From assembly GCA_031284195.1 (NCBI GenBank), contig JAITAI010000122.1, forward strand, positions 1 through 9,273: a stretch of 9,273 bases of DNA, given 5' to 3'. Below are positions 1 through 5,789 of this stretch, in pieces (the first letter of the stretch is position 1; the number at the start of each line of letters is the position of its first letter). The notes below the pieces were generated by a model. That model made no database searches. It saw only the letters and a program-made list of their open reading frames with translations, and had not been told where the DNA came from. The DNA comes from Treponema sp. (GTDB taxonomy: Bacteria; Spirochaetota; Spirochaetia; Treponematales; Breznakiellaceae). The translations under genes were made by a program, and so were the position numbers.

Positions 1-405
1 CCACCCCAAGGGGCCGTTCAAGGCAAGGAGACAGAAGGGGGTGTAGGTTCCTGCAATAAGCAGGTAGATTGCGGAATGATCGAAGATCCGGAACACCCGT
101 TTTGCCCCTTCATGCTGGATAGCATGGTACAAGGTAGACGTAAGAAACATGGTGATCATCGCCACCATGAAGATACTATAGGAACATACCGCCACGGTAC
201 CGCCTCCAGACCCTCTCAGGTATCCCTGGGCCCGAAGCACCAGTAACACCAAACCGGCCACGGCCAAAAGCGCGCCCACGCCGTGCAAGATCCCATTGGC
301 AATTTCTTCTTTCGGAGTTTGAAACGGCAGAGGCTTAGGAATAGGATATAATCCTTTCGCCTGCCCTGATCTCATCCCCGTATGTAGTGATGTCATAACT
401 CGCAT
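1..405 (-). CDS. hlyIII: Hemolysin III (PAQR) family membrane protein, C-terminus cut by the window edge
   Basis: The frame is open from an ATG at 405 to base 1, giving 135 visible residues of a family that is usually a little over 200. It shows the family signature in order: a cytoplasmic EEIANGILHGVG segment before the first membrane helix, a hydrophobic stretch (ALLAVAGLVLLVL), a second helix ending in STLYHA, then FDHSAIYLLIAGTYTPF leading into the third helix. The Ser/His of the STLYH motif and the Asp/His of the FDHS motif match the conserved polar residues of PAQR proteins. The later helices and their histidines lie outside the window. The family name comes from a Bacillus cereus haemolysin. 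The cellular role of most bacterial members is unsettled, so toxicity should not be assumed. The start is uncertain: ATGs at 405, 396 and 375 are all possible and none has a strong ribosome binding site. A GAGG at 411-408 is the best one nearby. The family call is firm. Confidence 0.9.
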   Translation of the reverse strand, partial: MRVMTSLHTGMRSGQAKGLYPIPKPLPFQTPKEEIANGILHGVGALLAVAGLVLLVLRAQGYLRGSGGGTVAVCSYSIFMVAMITMFLTSTLYHAIQHEGAKRVFRIFDHSAIYLLIAGTYTPFCLLALNGPLGW

Positions 406-731
406 ATCCTCGCTCTAGTTTGACGCTGATCCTTCCCGGGGGTTGCATCAGGAGGGAGTTTTCTGGGAAACTCCTAGTGGTGGAAGCGGCTTCCCATTGC
501 AGACTCCAAGCGCCCGGATCCCTTGCCAAAAAGGTTTTGCGTGCTTTCAAGCCGTCTTCCCGTAAAACCGTGGTATGAGGAGTCCCACGTAATAGCGCCT
601 GGAGGAATGCAAAATCCCGAAGGTGCAGTGCATAACAGCAGCGCTGACTTGGAACGAACCCTCTGCTGAGTGGCCTAGGACCCCGGTATAGAACTAGAGG
701 GAGCCCAAAGCCCCTAAACCTCAGGTATGGG
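406..731. other. Gene-poor spacer between the sigma-like gene and hlyIII
   Basis: I recognise no gene here. One minus-strand frame stays open for about 134 codons, from 739 to a stop at 335-337, but it has no ATG or GTG before a TTG at 550, and its end overlaps the start of hlyIII. A small hairpin with 7-base arms lies at 455-461 and 468-474 (GGAGTTT and AAACTCC) and has no T-run after it on either strand. I see no convincing terminator after the sigma-like gene and no clear promoter for hlyIII. Confidence 0.5.
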
Positions 732-1589
732 CTATGCGTTTACCCTGGCGGAGTTTGCATATTCCCTGTTCGCTAACTTGTATTTTCGTTTTATCGCATA
801 TAGACTTGAGTCCACTGTTCCCTTGGGAATACCCAAGACCTCGGCTACCTCACGGTTAGTAGCGTAATGATTCATAGCGGCTAAGCGCTTTCTCATCGTG
901 TTATATCGTATCTGGGCTCGTTCCATCTGGCCTTTTATTTTTTCATATTGGACCGATCTTCCCAAGGCCCCTTCCAATTTTTTTTTAAAGACTATATACC
1001 GGTAGTATTGACACTGTATTCGTTCATTAAGCCCTCGAAGCTCTTCGTCCCGTTTCAGTCTCCGTCTCCGCAATTCATCGATTAGCCGTTGGAGCTGTAC
1101 TTTTTCTATGCCAATTGCCGGAGCAATGCGCGAGATATGATCTTCGGATAAAAAAAAATACGTTTTAAGTAATAATATGAGGATCTGCCGGGGGTTAGAA
1201 ACTGGTTTAATAGCCGCAAGAGGTTCTAAATATACCGGTTCATTTTCGCATGGGTTCATATCTTTTGCCCGGGCCTCCCAGAAGGCATGTTCGGTAAGGT
1301 CATGAGCCGCTTGCTGAGAACGATATTCCCGGGCAGACCAATACGCCATGGAGGCGATATAGGCCTCAAAAGATGCCCCCATATCTTGATAGGTATCTAT
1401 GGACCGGCTCATGCGAGGGTAAAACCAGCATAGAAAATCAACGCAGGTATCCTTATCCCAGGTAAAGAGATGAAACCGGCGGCGATTTTCAAGGATAAAC
1501 GTAAAGATATGTCCTTCAAAGTCTTTCTTCGGTAAATTTCCTTGGATGTACTGCCTCAAGAGCTCATTCAAAGATACGATCTTCTGCAT
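732..1589 (-). CDS. Orphan protein resembling a divergent sigma-70 factor
   Basis: This encodes 285 residues from the ATG at 1589. I chose that start because AAAGGAG sits six bases upstream. An in-frame ATG at 1634 has no such site and lies inside a hairpin. I do not recognise a named family. Residues 41-92 look like sigma region 2: an acidic/hydrophobic patch (DKDTCVDFLCWFYPRM), then SIDTYQDMGASFEAYI, then an aromatic and basic helix (SMAYWSAREYR). Residues 133-173 could hold a middle helix-turn-helix (IGIEKVQLQRLIDELR). Residues 165-240 are rich in Arg, Lys, Glu and Gln and may form long helices or a coiled coil. Residues 242-271 (NREVAEVLGIPKGTVDSSLY, then AIKRKYK) match the helix-turn-helix of sigma region 4. 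I infer a DNA-binding regulator, possibly an alternative sigma factor. A transcription factor with a sigma-like tail is the alternative. There are no membrane segments. It is A+T-richer than the genes on the right. Confidence 0.85.
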   Translation of the reverse strand: MQKIVSLNELLRQYIQGNLPKKDFEGHIFTFILENRRRFHLFTWDKDTCVDFLCWFYPRMSRSIDTYQDMGASFEAYIASMAYWSAREYRSQQAAHDLTEHAFWEARAKDMNPCENEPVYLEPLAAIKPVSNPRQILILLLKTYFFLSEDHISRIAPAIGIEKVQLQRLIDELRRRRLKRDEELRGLNERIQCQYYRYIVFKKKLEGALGRSVQYEKIKGQMERAQIRYNTMRKRLAAMNHYATNREVAEVLGIPKGTVDSSLYAIKRKYKLANREYANSARVNA

Positions 1590-1595
1590 AGGATA

Positions 1596-1602
1596 CTCCT
1601 TT
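1596..1602 (-). promoter_or_regulatory. Ribosome binding site that sets the start of the sigma-like gene
   Basis: The minus strand reads AAAGGAG, then six bases, then ATG at 1589. This is the strongest Shine-Dalgarno sequence near this gene and argues against the longer 300-residue form starting at 1634. Confidence 0.8.
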
Positions 1603-1620
1603 ATTATAGTCGCTAAGGGT

Positions 1621-1659
1621 TGAGCCGGTTTCACCGTTTGACATTTTGAAACCGGCTCA
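1621..1659. promoter_or_regulatory. Perfect 13-base inverted repeat in the leader of the sigma-like gene
   Basis: TGAGCCGGTTTCA at 1621-1633 is the exact reverse complement of TGAAACCGGCTCA at 1647-1659, with 13 bases between. It ends 31 bases before the ATG at 1589. In RNA it would form a stable hairpin just upstream of the ribosome binding site. In DNA it could bind a dimeric regulator. No T-run follows it on the minus strand, so it is not a normal terminator for the gene upstream. Its core, GTTTCA-N13-TGAAAC, recurs with N12 in front of the regulator gene at 3082-3105. Confidence 0.65.
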
Positions 1660-1724
1660 GTTTATGTATATAAAGGAAATCATCCATTACTTTGATTTAA
1701 TTGACATGATAAATTTAATGCCAT

Positions 1725-1741
1725 TTACTATGATATAGTAA
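1725..1741. promoter_or_regulatory. Operator-like dyad upstream of the sigma-like gene
   Basis: The sequence has two perfect 7-base arms (1725-1731 and 1735-1741) around a 3-base centre. It sits in the A+T-rich stretch 136 bases upstream of the chosen start. Compact dyads of this kind are typical binding sites for dimeric helix-turn-helix proteins, but no regulator can be named from the sequence. Confidence 0.35.
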
Positions 1742-2061
1742 CGCCATTAATTCTATGGGATGGGTAAGAACCAAATCAGGTGAGACCGTTGCAAAAGGTC
1801 AAATTGTGAAACTGCCTCACCTTACCAGGGTGTATCTGATATACTGTATGGGTTGAAACCATATCCGGCGTGGTACCGAAGCTGTGGGTATAGAACGGTA
1901 GGACTATCCTAGGAAACTCAGGGAACTGGCGCTCGTTTCGTATAAGCCTCCACCAGAGAACAAGCCCCTGAGACCGATTACTCCAAAAACGGTGTTGGTA
2001 TCGAACCGGAGGTCCCTGTAACGGAATCAGGCAAACAGTCCTTGGGTTTATCTTGGTAATT

Positions 2062-3048
2062 TCAGGAAAGAGAAGAGCCTGTTCCTCCATAAAACGTTTC
2101 GTACCGGCCGGTTTGAGATAGATCATAACCTCCCAGCATTTCCAGGTCCTGTCTGAACTCACCCTCTAAGACATAGGAAAGCATGGTCCTCACCGCAGGG
2201 GTATTTCGATCGGTAAGGCGGAATATAAAATCATACCATTCCAATTGCAGGGGAACAAAATCAACTCCAGAAATATGTTCTCTACCTCGCTCGCAGCCGC
2301 AACCCAGGTTTGCCTCACCCTTGGCCACGGTGTTGGCACAGGCTAGGTGGGAGGTATATTCCTTGGTATAACCCTGGATATGATCCGTATCGATCCCCAA
2401 CTGGGCCAACTTCTGATCCAACAGAATCCGGGTACCGCAGCCCCGTTCCCGATTGATCATGGTTATGTCCCGTCGCGCTAAATCCCTCCAGTCCTTGATC
2501 TGCAAAGGGTTTCCTTTCTTAACGTAAAAACCCTGCATACGGCCGGCAAGACGCATCGCCCCCACGGGAAGCCCCGGAAGCAGGTGACGAATAAAGGGGT
2601 AATTATACGTATCAGTTTCCCCATCCCACAGGTGCGCTGCAGCCATGGTCACCCTGCCGTTATAAAGGGTAAATAAACCATTATAACTACCCATAAAAGA
2701 GCGCAGGACCAGGTTAGTCCCTGTTCTGGAAATTCTGCTCACCAAAAGATCAAGACACTTATCCTGACCACATATAATGATAGGCGCCTGGGGAACGCCA
2801 GGAAAATCCACCAGGGGTTTATCCTCAAGGCGCCCAACCGGTCCTTCTGCTGCAAGCGCAGGCACTAGGGCCTGGGAACCGGTCTTCCTGGATTGCAAAT
2901 AACGGTTGATATCCTCTTGGTAAACCCGAACCTGTTTACCCACTTTGGAAGAGGGAAGTTCACCTCGTTTAATCAGTTCATACACCGTATATTTTTTGAT
3001 ACGCAGTTGTTTAGCCACATCTTCTGCAGTCAGCAGGATTGATTCCAT
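2062..3048 (-). CDS. One-component regulator: excisionase-type HTH plus molybdate/tungstate-binding-like domain
   Basis: The protein has 328 residues and starts at an ATG preceded by AAGGAAGG. Residues 1-52 form an excisionase/MerR-type DNA-binding domain (LTAEDVAKQLRIKKYTVYEL, then a GELPSSKVGKQVRV wing). Residues 85-310 match the PBP-like domain of COG1910-type proteins, related to periplasmic molybdate-binding proteins: AAAHLWDGETDTYNYPFIRH at 136-155, INRERGCGTRILLD at 198-211, GYTKEYTSH at 226-234, a VDFVPL segment at 262-267 and GGYD at 306-309. There is no signal peptide, so it acts in the cytoplasm. I infer that it senses an oxyanion such as molybdate or tungstate and controls uptake or use genes. 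The expected ABC transporter genes are not next to it. The ligand is not proven by sequence, and sulfate or another anion remains possible. It has its own candidate promoter and a leader inverted repeat. Confidence 0.9.
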   Translation of the reverse strand: MESILLTAEDVAKQLRIKKYTVYELIKRGELPSSKVGKQVRVYQEDINRYLQSRKTGSQALVPALAAEGPVGRLEDKPLVDFPGVPQAPIIICGQDKCLDLLVSRISRTGTNLVLRSFMGSYNGLFTLYNGRVTMAAAHLWDGETDTYNYPFIRHLLPGLPVGAMRLAGRMQGFYVKKGNPLQIKDWRDLARRDITMINRERGCGTRILLDQKLAQLGIDTDHIQGYTKEYTSHLACANTVAKGEANLGCGCERGREHISGVDFVPLQLEWYDFIFRLTDRNTPAVRTMLSYVLEGEFRQDLEMLGGYDLSQTGRYETFYGGTGSSLS

Positions 3049-3081
3049 AGTATCCTTCCTTACATGGAGTAAGCAGCAGCG

Positions 3082-3105
3082 GTTTCAAAACTTCACTTCT
3101 GAAAC
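3082..3105. promoter_or_regulatory. Inverted repeat GTTTCA-N12-TGAAAC in the regulator's leader
   Basis: GTTTCA lies at 3082-3087 and TGAAAC at 3100-3105. Relative to the predicted transcription start near 3108, it covers about +4 to +27, a common place for a repressor site. The same half-sites with N13 occur in front of the sigma-like gene at 1628-1652. Confidence 0.5.
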
Positions 3106-3114
3106 AGTCTCCGT

Positions 3115-3143
3115 AGTATACTGAATATCCCCAAGAAGCTCAA
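3115..3143 (-). promoter_or_regulatory. Candidate sigma-70 promoter of the regulator gene
   Basis: On the minus strand, TTGAGC (3143-3138) is separated by exactly 17 bases from TATACT (3120-3115). Transcription would start near 3108, about 60 bases before the ATG at 3048. The -10 box matches five of six consensus bases and the -35 box four of six. Confidence 0.55.
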
Positions 3144-3373
3144 TCTAATGACAGTCAGCCCAAAAGGGACCGTCATACTACCTCTAGCAGGTACCCTGTA
3201 TGCCTGATAAACAGGGCAGCGGTCCTCCTTCGGTCTAATGGACAGAAAGAAACGCAGTACTATTGTTCCGGCAGATACCCGCATACAACTCAAATGCCTC
3301 GGTCCAGAAATTACCGCATACGGTTTTTGAGGTTACCCTCCTAAGTTCCTGGGAAGTGATTGACTCCGCTGCC

Positions 3374-3952
3374 TTAGATAAACGTTCTGGACCCTGGTTT
3401 TTCCAAGGGGATTCCTTGTTTACACAGCTCACAGGATTCCTTGTCCCAACTCGCTGCAGGTATCCGGGATGCTTCATAGAGGGGCCAGGGACTGAGGACT
3501 CCCTCGCTGCGGCGATCCACCAGGCAGGCCAAACCTATAATCTGGGCGCCCAGGACTTTCAAGGCATCTGCGGCTTCCAGAGAAGAGACAACAGTGGTAA
3601 TCACATCTTCCGCAATGAGGATCCGTGCTCCCTTTTGTACCGTAAAACCTCGGCGCAAGACCATGGTTCCGGCGTCGTCCCGCTCGGTGAAAAACGCGGG
3701 GATCCCCAGTTGGCGACCCAGTTCATAGGCAACGATGATACCTCCTATAGCAGGTCCCGCCACCGCGTCTATGGATAGCCCGTCTCCCTTAATCCGGGCT
3801 ACCACCGTGGCCAAAGCAGCAGCAGCCCGGTCAGGGTATTGCAAAAGTTTAGCGCACTGGAAATAGCGGTTTGAATGGCGTCCTGAGGACAGGAGGAAAT
3901 GTCCCTCCAGCATGGCCCCGGACTCCCGTAATAAGGCAACAGTTTTTTCCAT
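3374..3952 (-). CDS. pyrE: Orotate phosphoribosyltransferase with an altered PRPP loop
   Basis: This enzyme joins orotate to PRPP to make orotidine 5'-phosphate in pyrimidine synthesis. The 192 residues are a normal length. Family marks are LSSGRHSNRYFQCAK at 21-35, AGPAIGGIIVAYELG at 65-79, the mobile catalytic loop region FFTERDDAGTMVLRRGF at 87-103, and a tail with PWPLYEASRIPA and CELCKQGIPLEKPGSR like the longer bacterial and archaeal type. The PRPP-binding motif reads EDVITTVVSS at 115-124, where relatives usually have EDVITTGG or TTGxS. The two valines come from GTT GTC codons. The start has AAGGA seven bases upstream, after a run of AAAT repeats. It follows mnmA by 152 bases and may have its own promoter at 3994-4022. 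The fold and name are secure. Whether the altered loop leaves normal activity is open. Confidence 0.93.
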   Translation of the reverse strand: MEKTVALLRESGAMLEGHFLLSSGRHSNRYFQCAKLLQYPDRAAAALATVVARIKGDGLSIDAVAGPAIGGIIVAYELGRQLGIPAFFTERDDAGTMVLRRGFTVQKGARILIAEDVITTVVSSLEAADALKVLGAQIIGLACLVDRRSEGVLSPWPLYEASRIPAASWDKESCELCKQGIPLEKPGSRTFI

Positions 3953-3960
3953 TTTTTTCC

Positions 3961-3975
3961 TTTATTTATTTATTT
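3961..3975 (-). repeat. Short tetranucleotide repeat beside the pyrE ribosome binding site
   Basis: The plus strand has TTTA repeated 3.75 times, so the pyrE mRNA would carry AAAT repeats directly before its AAGGA. Slippage here would change the leader length but not the reading frame of the protein. Four copies are few for a hypervariable tract. Confidence 0.6.
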
Positions 3976-3993
3976 CTATTTTCTATGTGCTGT

Positions 3994-4022
3994 ATCATCT
4001 TCGGCAGATCCTGGTCATTCAA
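3994..4022 (-). promoter_or_regulatory. Possible pyrE promoter
   Basis: On the minus strand, TTGAAT (4022-4017) and GATGAT (3999-3994) are 17 bases apart, each matching four of six consensus bases. It would start transcription about 35 bases before the pyrE ATG. The match is weak, and read-through from mnmA is the alternative. Confidence 0.3.
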
Positions 4023-4036
4023 GGAATGAACCCTCT

Positions 4037-4095
4037 GGTTTGGGGTCTGCCAGTGGTTTCAAGAAGCCTGGGGTCTAGAAAATATCCCCCAAACC
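4037..4095. repeat. Inverted repeat between mnmA and pyrE
   Basis: GGTTTGGGG at 4037-4045 is the exact reverse complement of CCCCAAACC at 4087-4095, with 41 bases between. It begins just after the mnmA stop. The arms could pair in mRNA around a long loop, which itself contains a second copy of TGGGGTCT (4041-4048 and 4069-4076). There is no T-run after it, so termination is doubtful. Confidence 0.4.
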
Positions 4096-4104
4096 GTGGA
4101 TGCT

Positions 4105-5202
4105 TCACCTGGTCCCGGCGCTCAGGATGGTTCCCCCTCCAAGCACCACATCACCGTCATAGAGCACCACCGCTTGTCCTGGGGTAATGGCCCGCTGGGG
4201 TTTATCGAAATCAACCCGGATACGATCAGCCTCAACCTGCAGGGCCTTGGCGGTTTGCTCTGCCTGGAGGTACCGGGTCTTAACCGTGACCCGCTGCGGC
4301 TTTTCCGGTTCATCCCAGGCAATGAGGTTAAGGGTATCGGCATAGAGCGATTTGGTGTATAAAGCCCCTTCCTTGCCCAAGGTAAGGGTATTATCCGCTG
4401 TGGATTTTGCCGAGACATACCGGGGTTCAGGAAAAGAAAGCCCCAGTCCCCGGCGTTGGCCGATGGTATACCGGATGAGCCCCTGATGCTGTCCCAAAAG
4501 GAGCCCTGTTTCATCCAGGATGTTTCCAGGGGCAGCAGGTTTCCCCCGATATTCCTCAATGAAACGGGCATAATCGCCTCCAGGAACGAAACAGATGTCC
4601 TGGCTCTCCTGTTTCCGGGCGTTGACTAAACCAGCTTCCACGGCTATGGCGCGGACTTCCTCCTTGGTGAGGTCCCCTAGGGGGAAAACCGTATGGGCCA
4701 ACTGTTCCTGAGTCATGGTGTAGAGCACATAGCTCTGGTCTTTCTTGGGATCTCGGGCTTTCTTCAGGAGCAACCGGCTGCCCTGGGGTTCGATCCGGGC
4801 GTAGTGGCCGGTTACCAGGTACTCAATAGCAAACTGCTTGGCCCGGTACAAAAGGCCGTCGAATTTGATATACCGGTTACAATCAATACAAGGGTTCGGC
4901 GTCTCGCCTTTTTCGTAGGTTTCCACAAATTTGCGGATCACCTGATCCGCAAAGGCTGCGGAAAAATTAAGCACATAGTAGGGCATATTCAACTGATAAG
5001 CCACATACCTGGCGTCTTCTACATCCGCCAGGGAACAACAGGACCGCTTTCGCTCCCCCTGCTGCAGGTCTTCAGCAGCAGAAAAAAGTTTCAAGGTAAC
5101 GCCGATACAGTCGAAACCCGCCTTTTGGGAGAGCAAAGCCGCCACCGAACTGTCCACGCCGCCGCTCATGGCGATCAGCCCTTGTTTCTTCATTTTCTTC
5201 AT
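4105..5202 (-). CDS. mnmA: tRNA-specific 2-thiouridylase MnmA
   Basis: MnmA puts sulfur on C2 of the wobble uridine U34 in the tRNAs for Lys, Glu and Gln, using ATP and a protein-bound persulfide. At 365 residues it has the usual length. The N-type ATP pyrophosphatase loop SGGVDSS is at 13-19. The catalytic cysteines are Cys105 in NPCIDCN, followed by IKF, and Cys204 in SQDICF. The later marks GQHQGLIRYTIGQRRGLG (237-254) and the C-terminal barrel (TPGQAVVLYDGD, then VVLGGGTI) are intact. The start ATG at 5202 overlaps the stop of the HD gene (ATGA), which points to translational coupling. A second in-frame ATG at 5193 is possible. No strong ribosome binding site is visible. The extra SCCSLADVEDARYVA segment at 54-68 is seen in clostridial and spirochaetal forms as I recall them. 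Confidence 0.96.
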   Translation of the reverse strand: MKKMKKQGLIAMSGGVDSSVAALLSQKAGFDCIGVTLKLFSAAEDLQQGERKRSCCSLADVEDARYVAYQLNMPYYVLNFSAAFADQVIRKFVETYEKGETPNPCIDCNRYIKFDGLLYRAKQFAIEYLVTGHYARIEPQGSRLLLKKARDPKKDQSYVLYTMTQEQLAHTVFPLGDLTKEEVRAIAVEAGLVNARKQESQDICFVPGGDYARFIEEYRGKPAAPGNILDETGLLLGQHQGLIRYTIGQRRGLGLSFPEPRYVSAKSTADNTLTLGKEGALYTKSLYADTLNLIAWDEPEKPQRVTVKTRYLQAEQTAKALQVEADRIRVDFDKPQRAITPGQAVVLYDGDVVLGGGTILSAGTR

Positions 5203-5789
5203 AAGTTCATGAGGGCCGGGAGCGCTGCTTCACAGGAGCGCATAGCGAGAATGGTTTTTTCGATGAGCCTATCCAAGTCCCAGCCCAGCATGGCAGCACC
5301 CCGCTCAATGACCTGGCGGGAACAGCCTGCGGCAAAATTGGGGGCCTTGTATTTCTTTTTCACGGATTTGACTTCCAGGTCTGCCACTTGTTTTGAAGGC
5401 CGTATGATGGCCACTGCCCAGATGAGGCCGGTAAGTTCATCCACGGCGTAGAGGACCTTTTCCATAAGGTGTTCTGGTTTCACCTCCACGGTCAGTTGAT
5501 ACCCGTGGCTGCATACTCCATGGATCACGTCCTCTCCTACACCGCCTGCCCGGAGCAATTCCGGGGCCTTGCGGCAATGTTCCTGGGGATAGGCTTCAAA
5601 ATCAATATCATGCAAGAGACCGACTATACCCCAGAAGGCTTCTTCATCTTGATACCCCAATTCCCGAGCATACCACTTCATGACCCCTTCCACGGTGAGG
5701 GCATGCTGCAAGTGAAAGGGGTCTTTATTGTAGGTTTTCAAGAGCTCCCAGGCCTGTTCCCGGGAAATGGTTTTTCTTGAATGGTCCAT
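5199..5789 (-). CDS. HD-domain hydrolase co-transcribed with mnmA
   Basis: This 196-residue cytoplasmic protein has the metal-binding pattern of the HD superfamily: His29 (QHALTVEGVM), the His60-Asp61 pair (GLLHDIDFEAYP), histidines at 90 and 95 (VIHGVCSHGY) and Asp117 (YAVDELTGLI). The family contains nucleotidases and phosphodiesterases. This compact form belongs with the uncharacterised predicted HD hydrolases (COG2316-like), so I cannot give a substrate. It overlaps mnmA by four bases and is first in that transcript. The start is fixed by an in-frame TGA four codons before the ATG, yet there is no Shine-Dalgarno sequence. A promoter box lies only 11 bases upstream, so the message is probably leaderless or nearly so. 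The gene and superfamily call are secure and the function is not known. Confidence 0.92.
   Translation of the reverse strand: MDHSRKTISREQAWELLKTYNKDPFHLQHALTVEGVMKWYARELGYQDEEAFWGIVGLLHDIDFEAYPQEHCRKAPELLRAGGVGEDVIHGVCSHGYQLTVEVKPEHLMEKVLYAVDELTGLIWAVAIIRPSKQVADLEVKSVKKKYKAPNFAAGCSRQVIERGAAMLGWDLDRLIEKTILAMRSCEAALPALMNL

Larger units (their letters stand above)
1590..2061. other. A+T-rich leader and gene-poor spacer between the regulator and the sigma-like gene
   Basis: Apart from the ribosome binding site and the inverted repeat, bases 1661-1760 are A+T-rich and are the likely promoter zone for the sigma-like gene, but I could not settle on one -35/-10 pair. A perfect dyad, TTACTAT-GAT-ATAGTAA, lies at 1725-1741 and looks like an operator. 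A minus-strand frame is open from inside the regulator gene to 1776, but its product resembles nothing I know. There is no clear terminator for the regulator gene. Confidence 0.5.
3049..3373. other. Gene-poor spacer holding the regulator's promoter
   Basis: This stretch carries the candidate promoter (3115-3143) and the inverted repeat (3082-3105) of the regulator gene. An imperfect hairpin around CCC-AAAA-GGG lies at about 3149-3176 and a 6-base one (CCCTGT/ACAGGG) at about 3192-3214. Neither is followed by a T-run on the minus strand. Short open frames are present on both strands but none looks like a known protein. Confidence 0.5.

Noticed and set aside
1590..1634. Longer start (ATG at 1634) for the sigma-like gene
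   Set aside because: It has no ribosome binding site and lies within the 1621-1659 hairpin, while the ATG at 1589 has a strong AAAGGAG.
1990..2015. GGTTCGATACC on the minus strand as a possible tRNA T-arm
   Set aside because: The flanking bases do not pair as a T-stem and no acceptor or anticodon arms are present.
1776..2162. Minus-strand open frame overlapping the end of the regulator gene
   Set aside because: It begins inside a secure gene, has no ribosome binding site I can see, and its product looks like no known protein.
3263..3778. Plus-strand open frame of 171 codons opposite pyrE
   Set aside because: It is antisense to the conserved PyrE core and has no known features.
4787..4796. 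GGTTCGATCC, a tRNA T-loop-like sequence
   Set aside because: It lies in the coding sequence of mnmA with no cloverleaf around it.
4693..5451. Plus-strand open frame of 252 codons opposite mnmA and the HD gene
   Set aside because: It spans the junction of two secure minus-strand genes and shows no domain.
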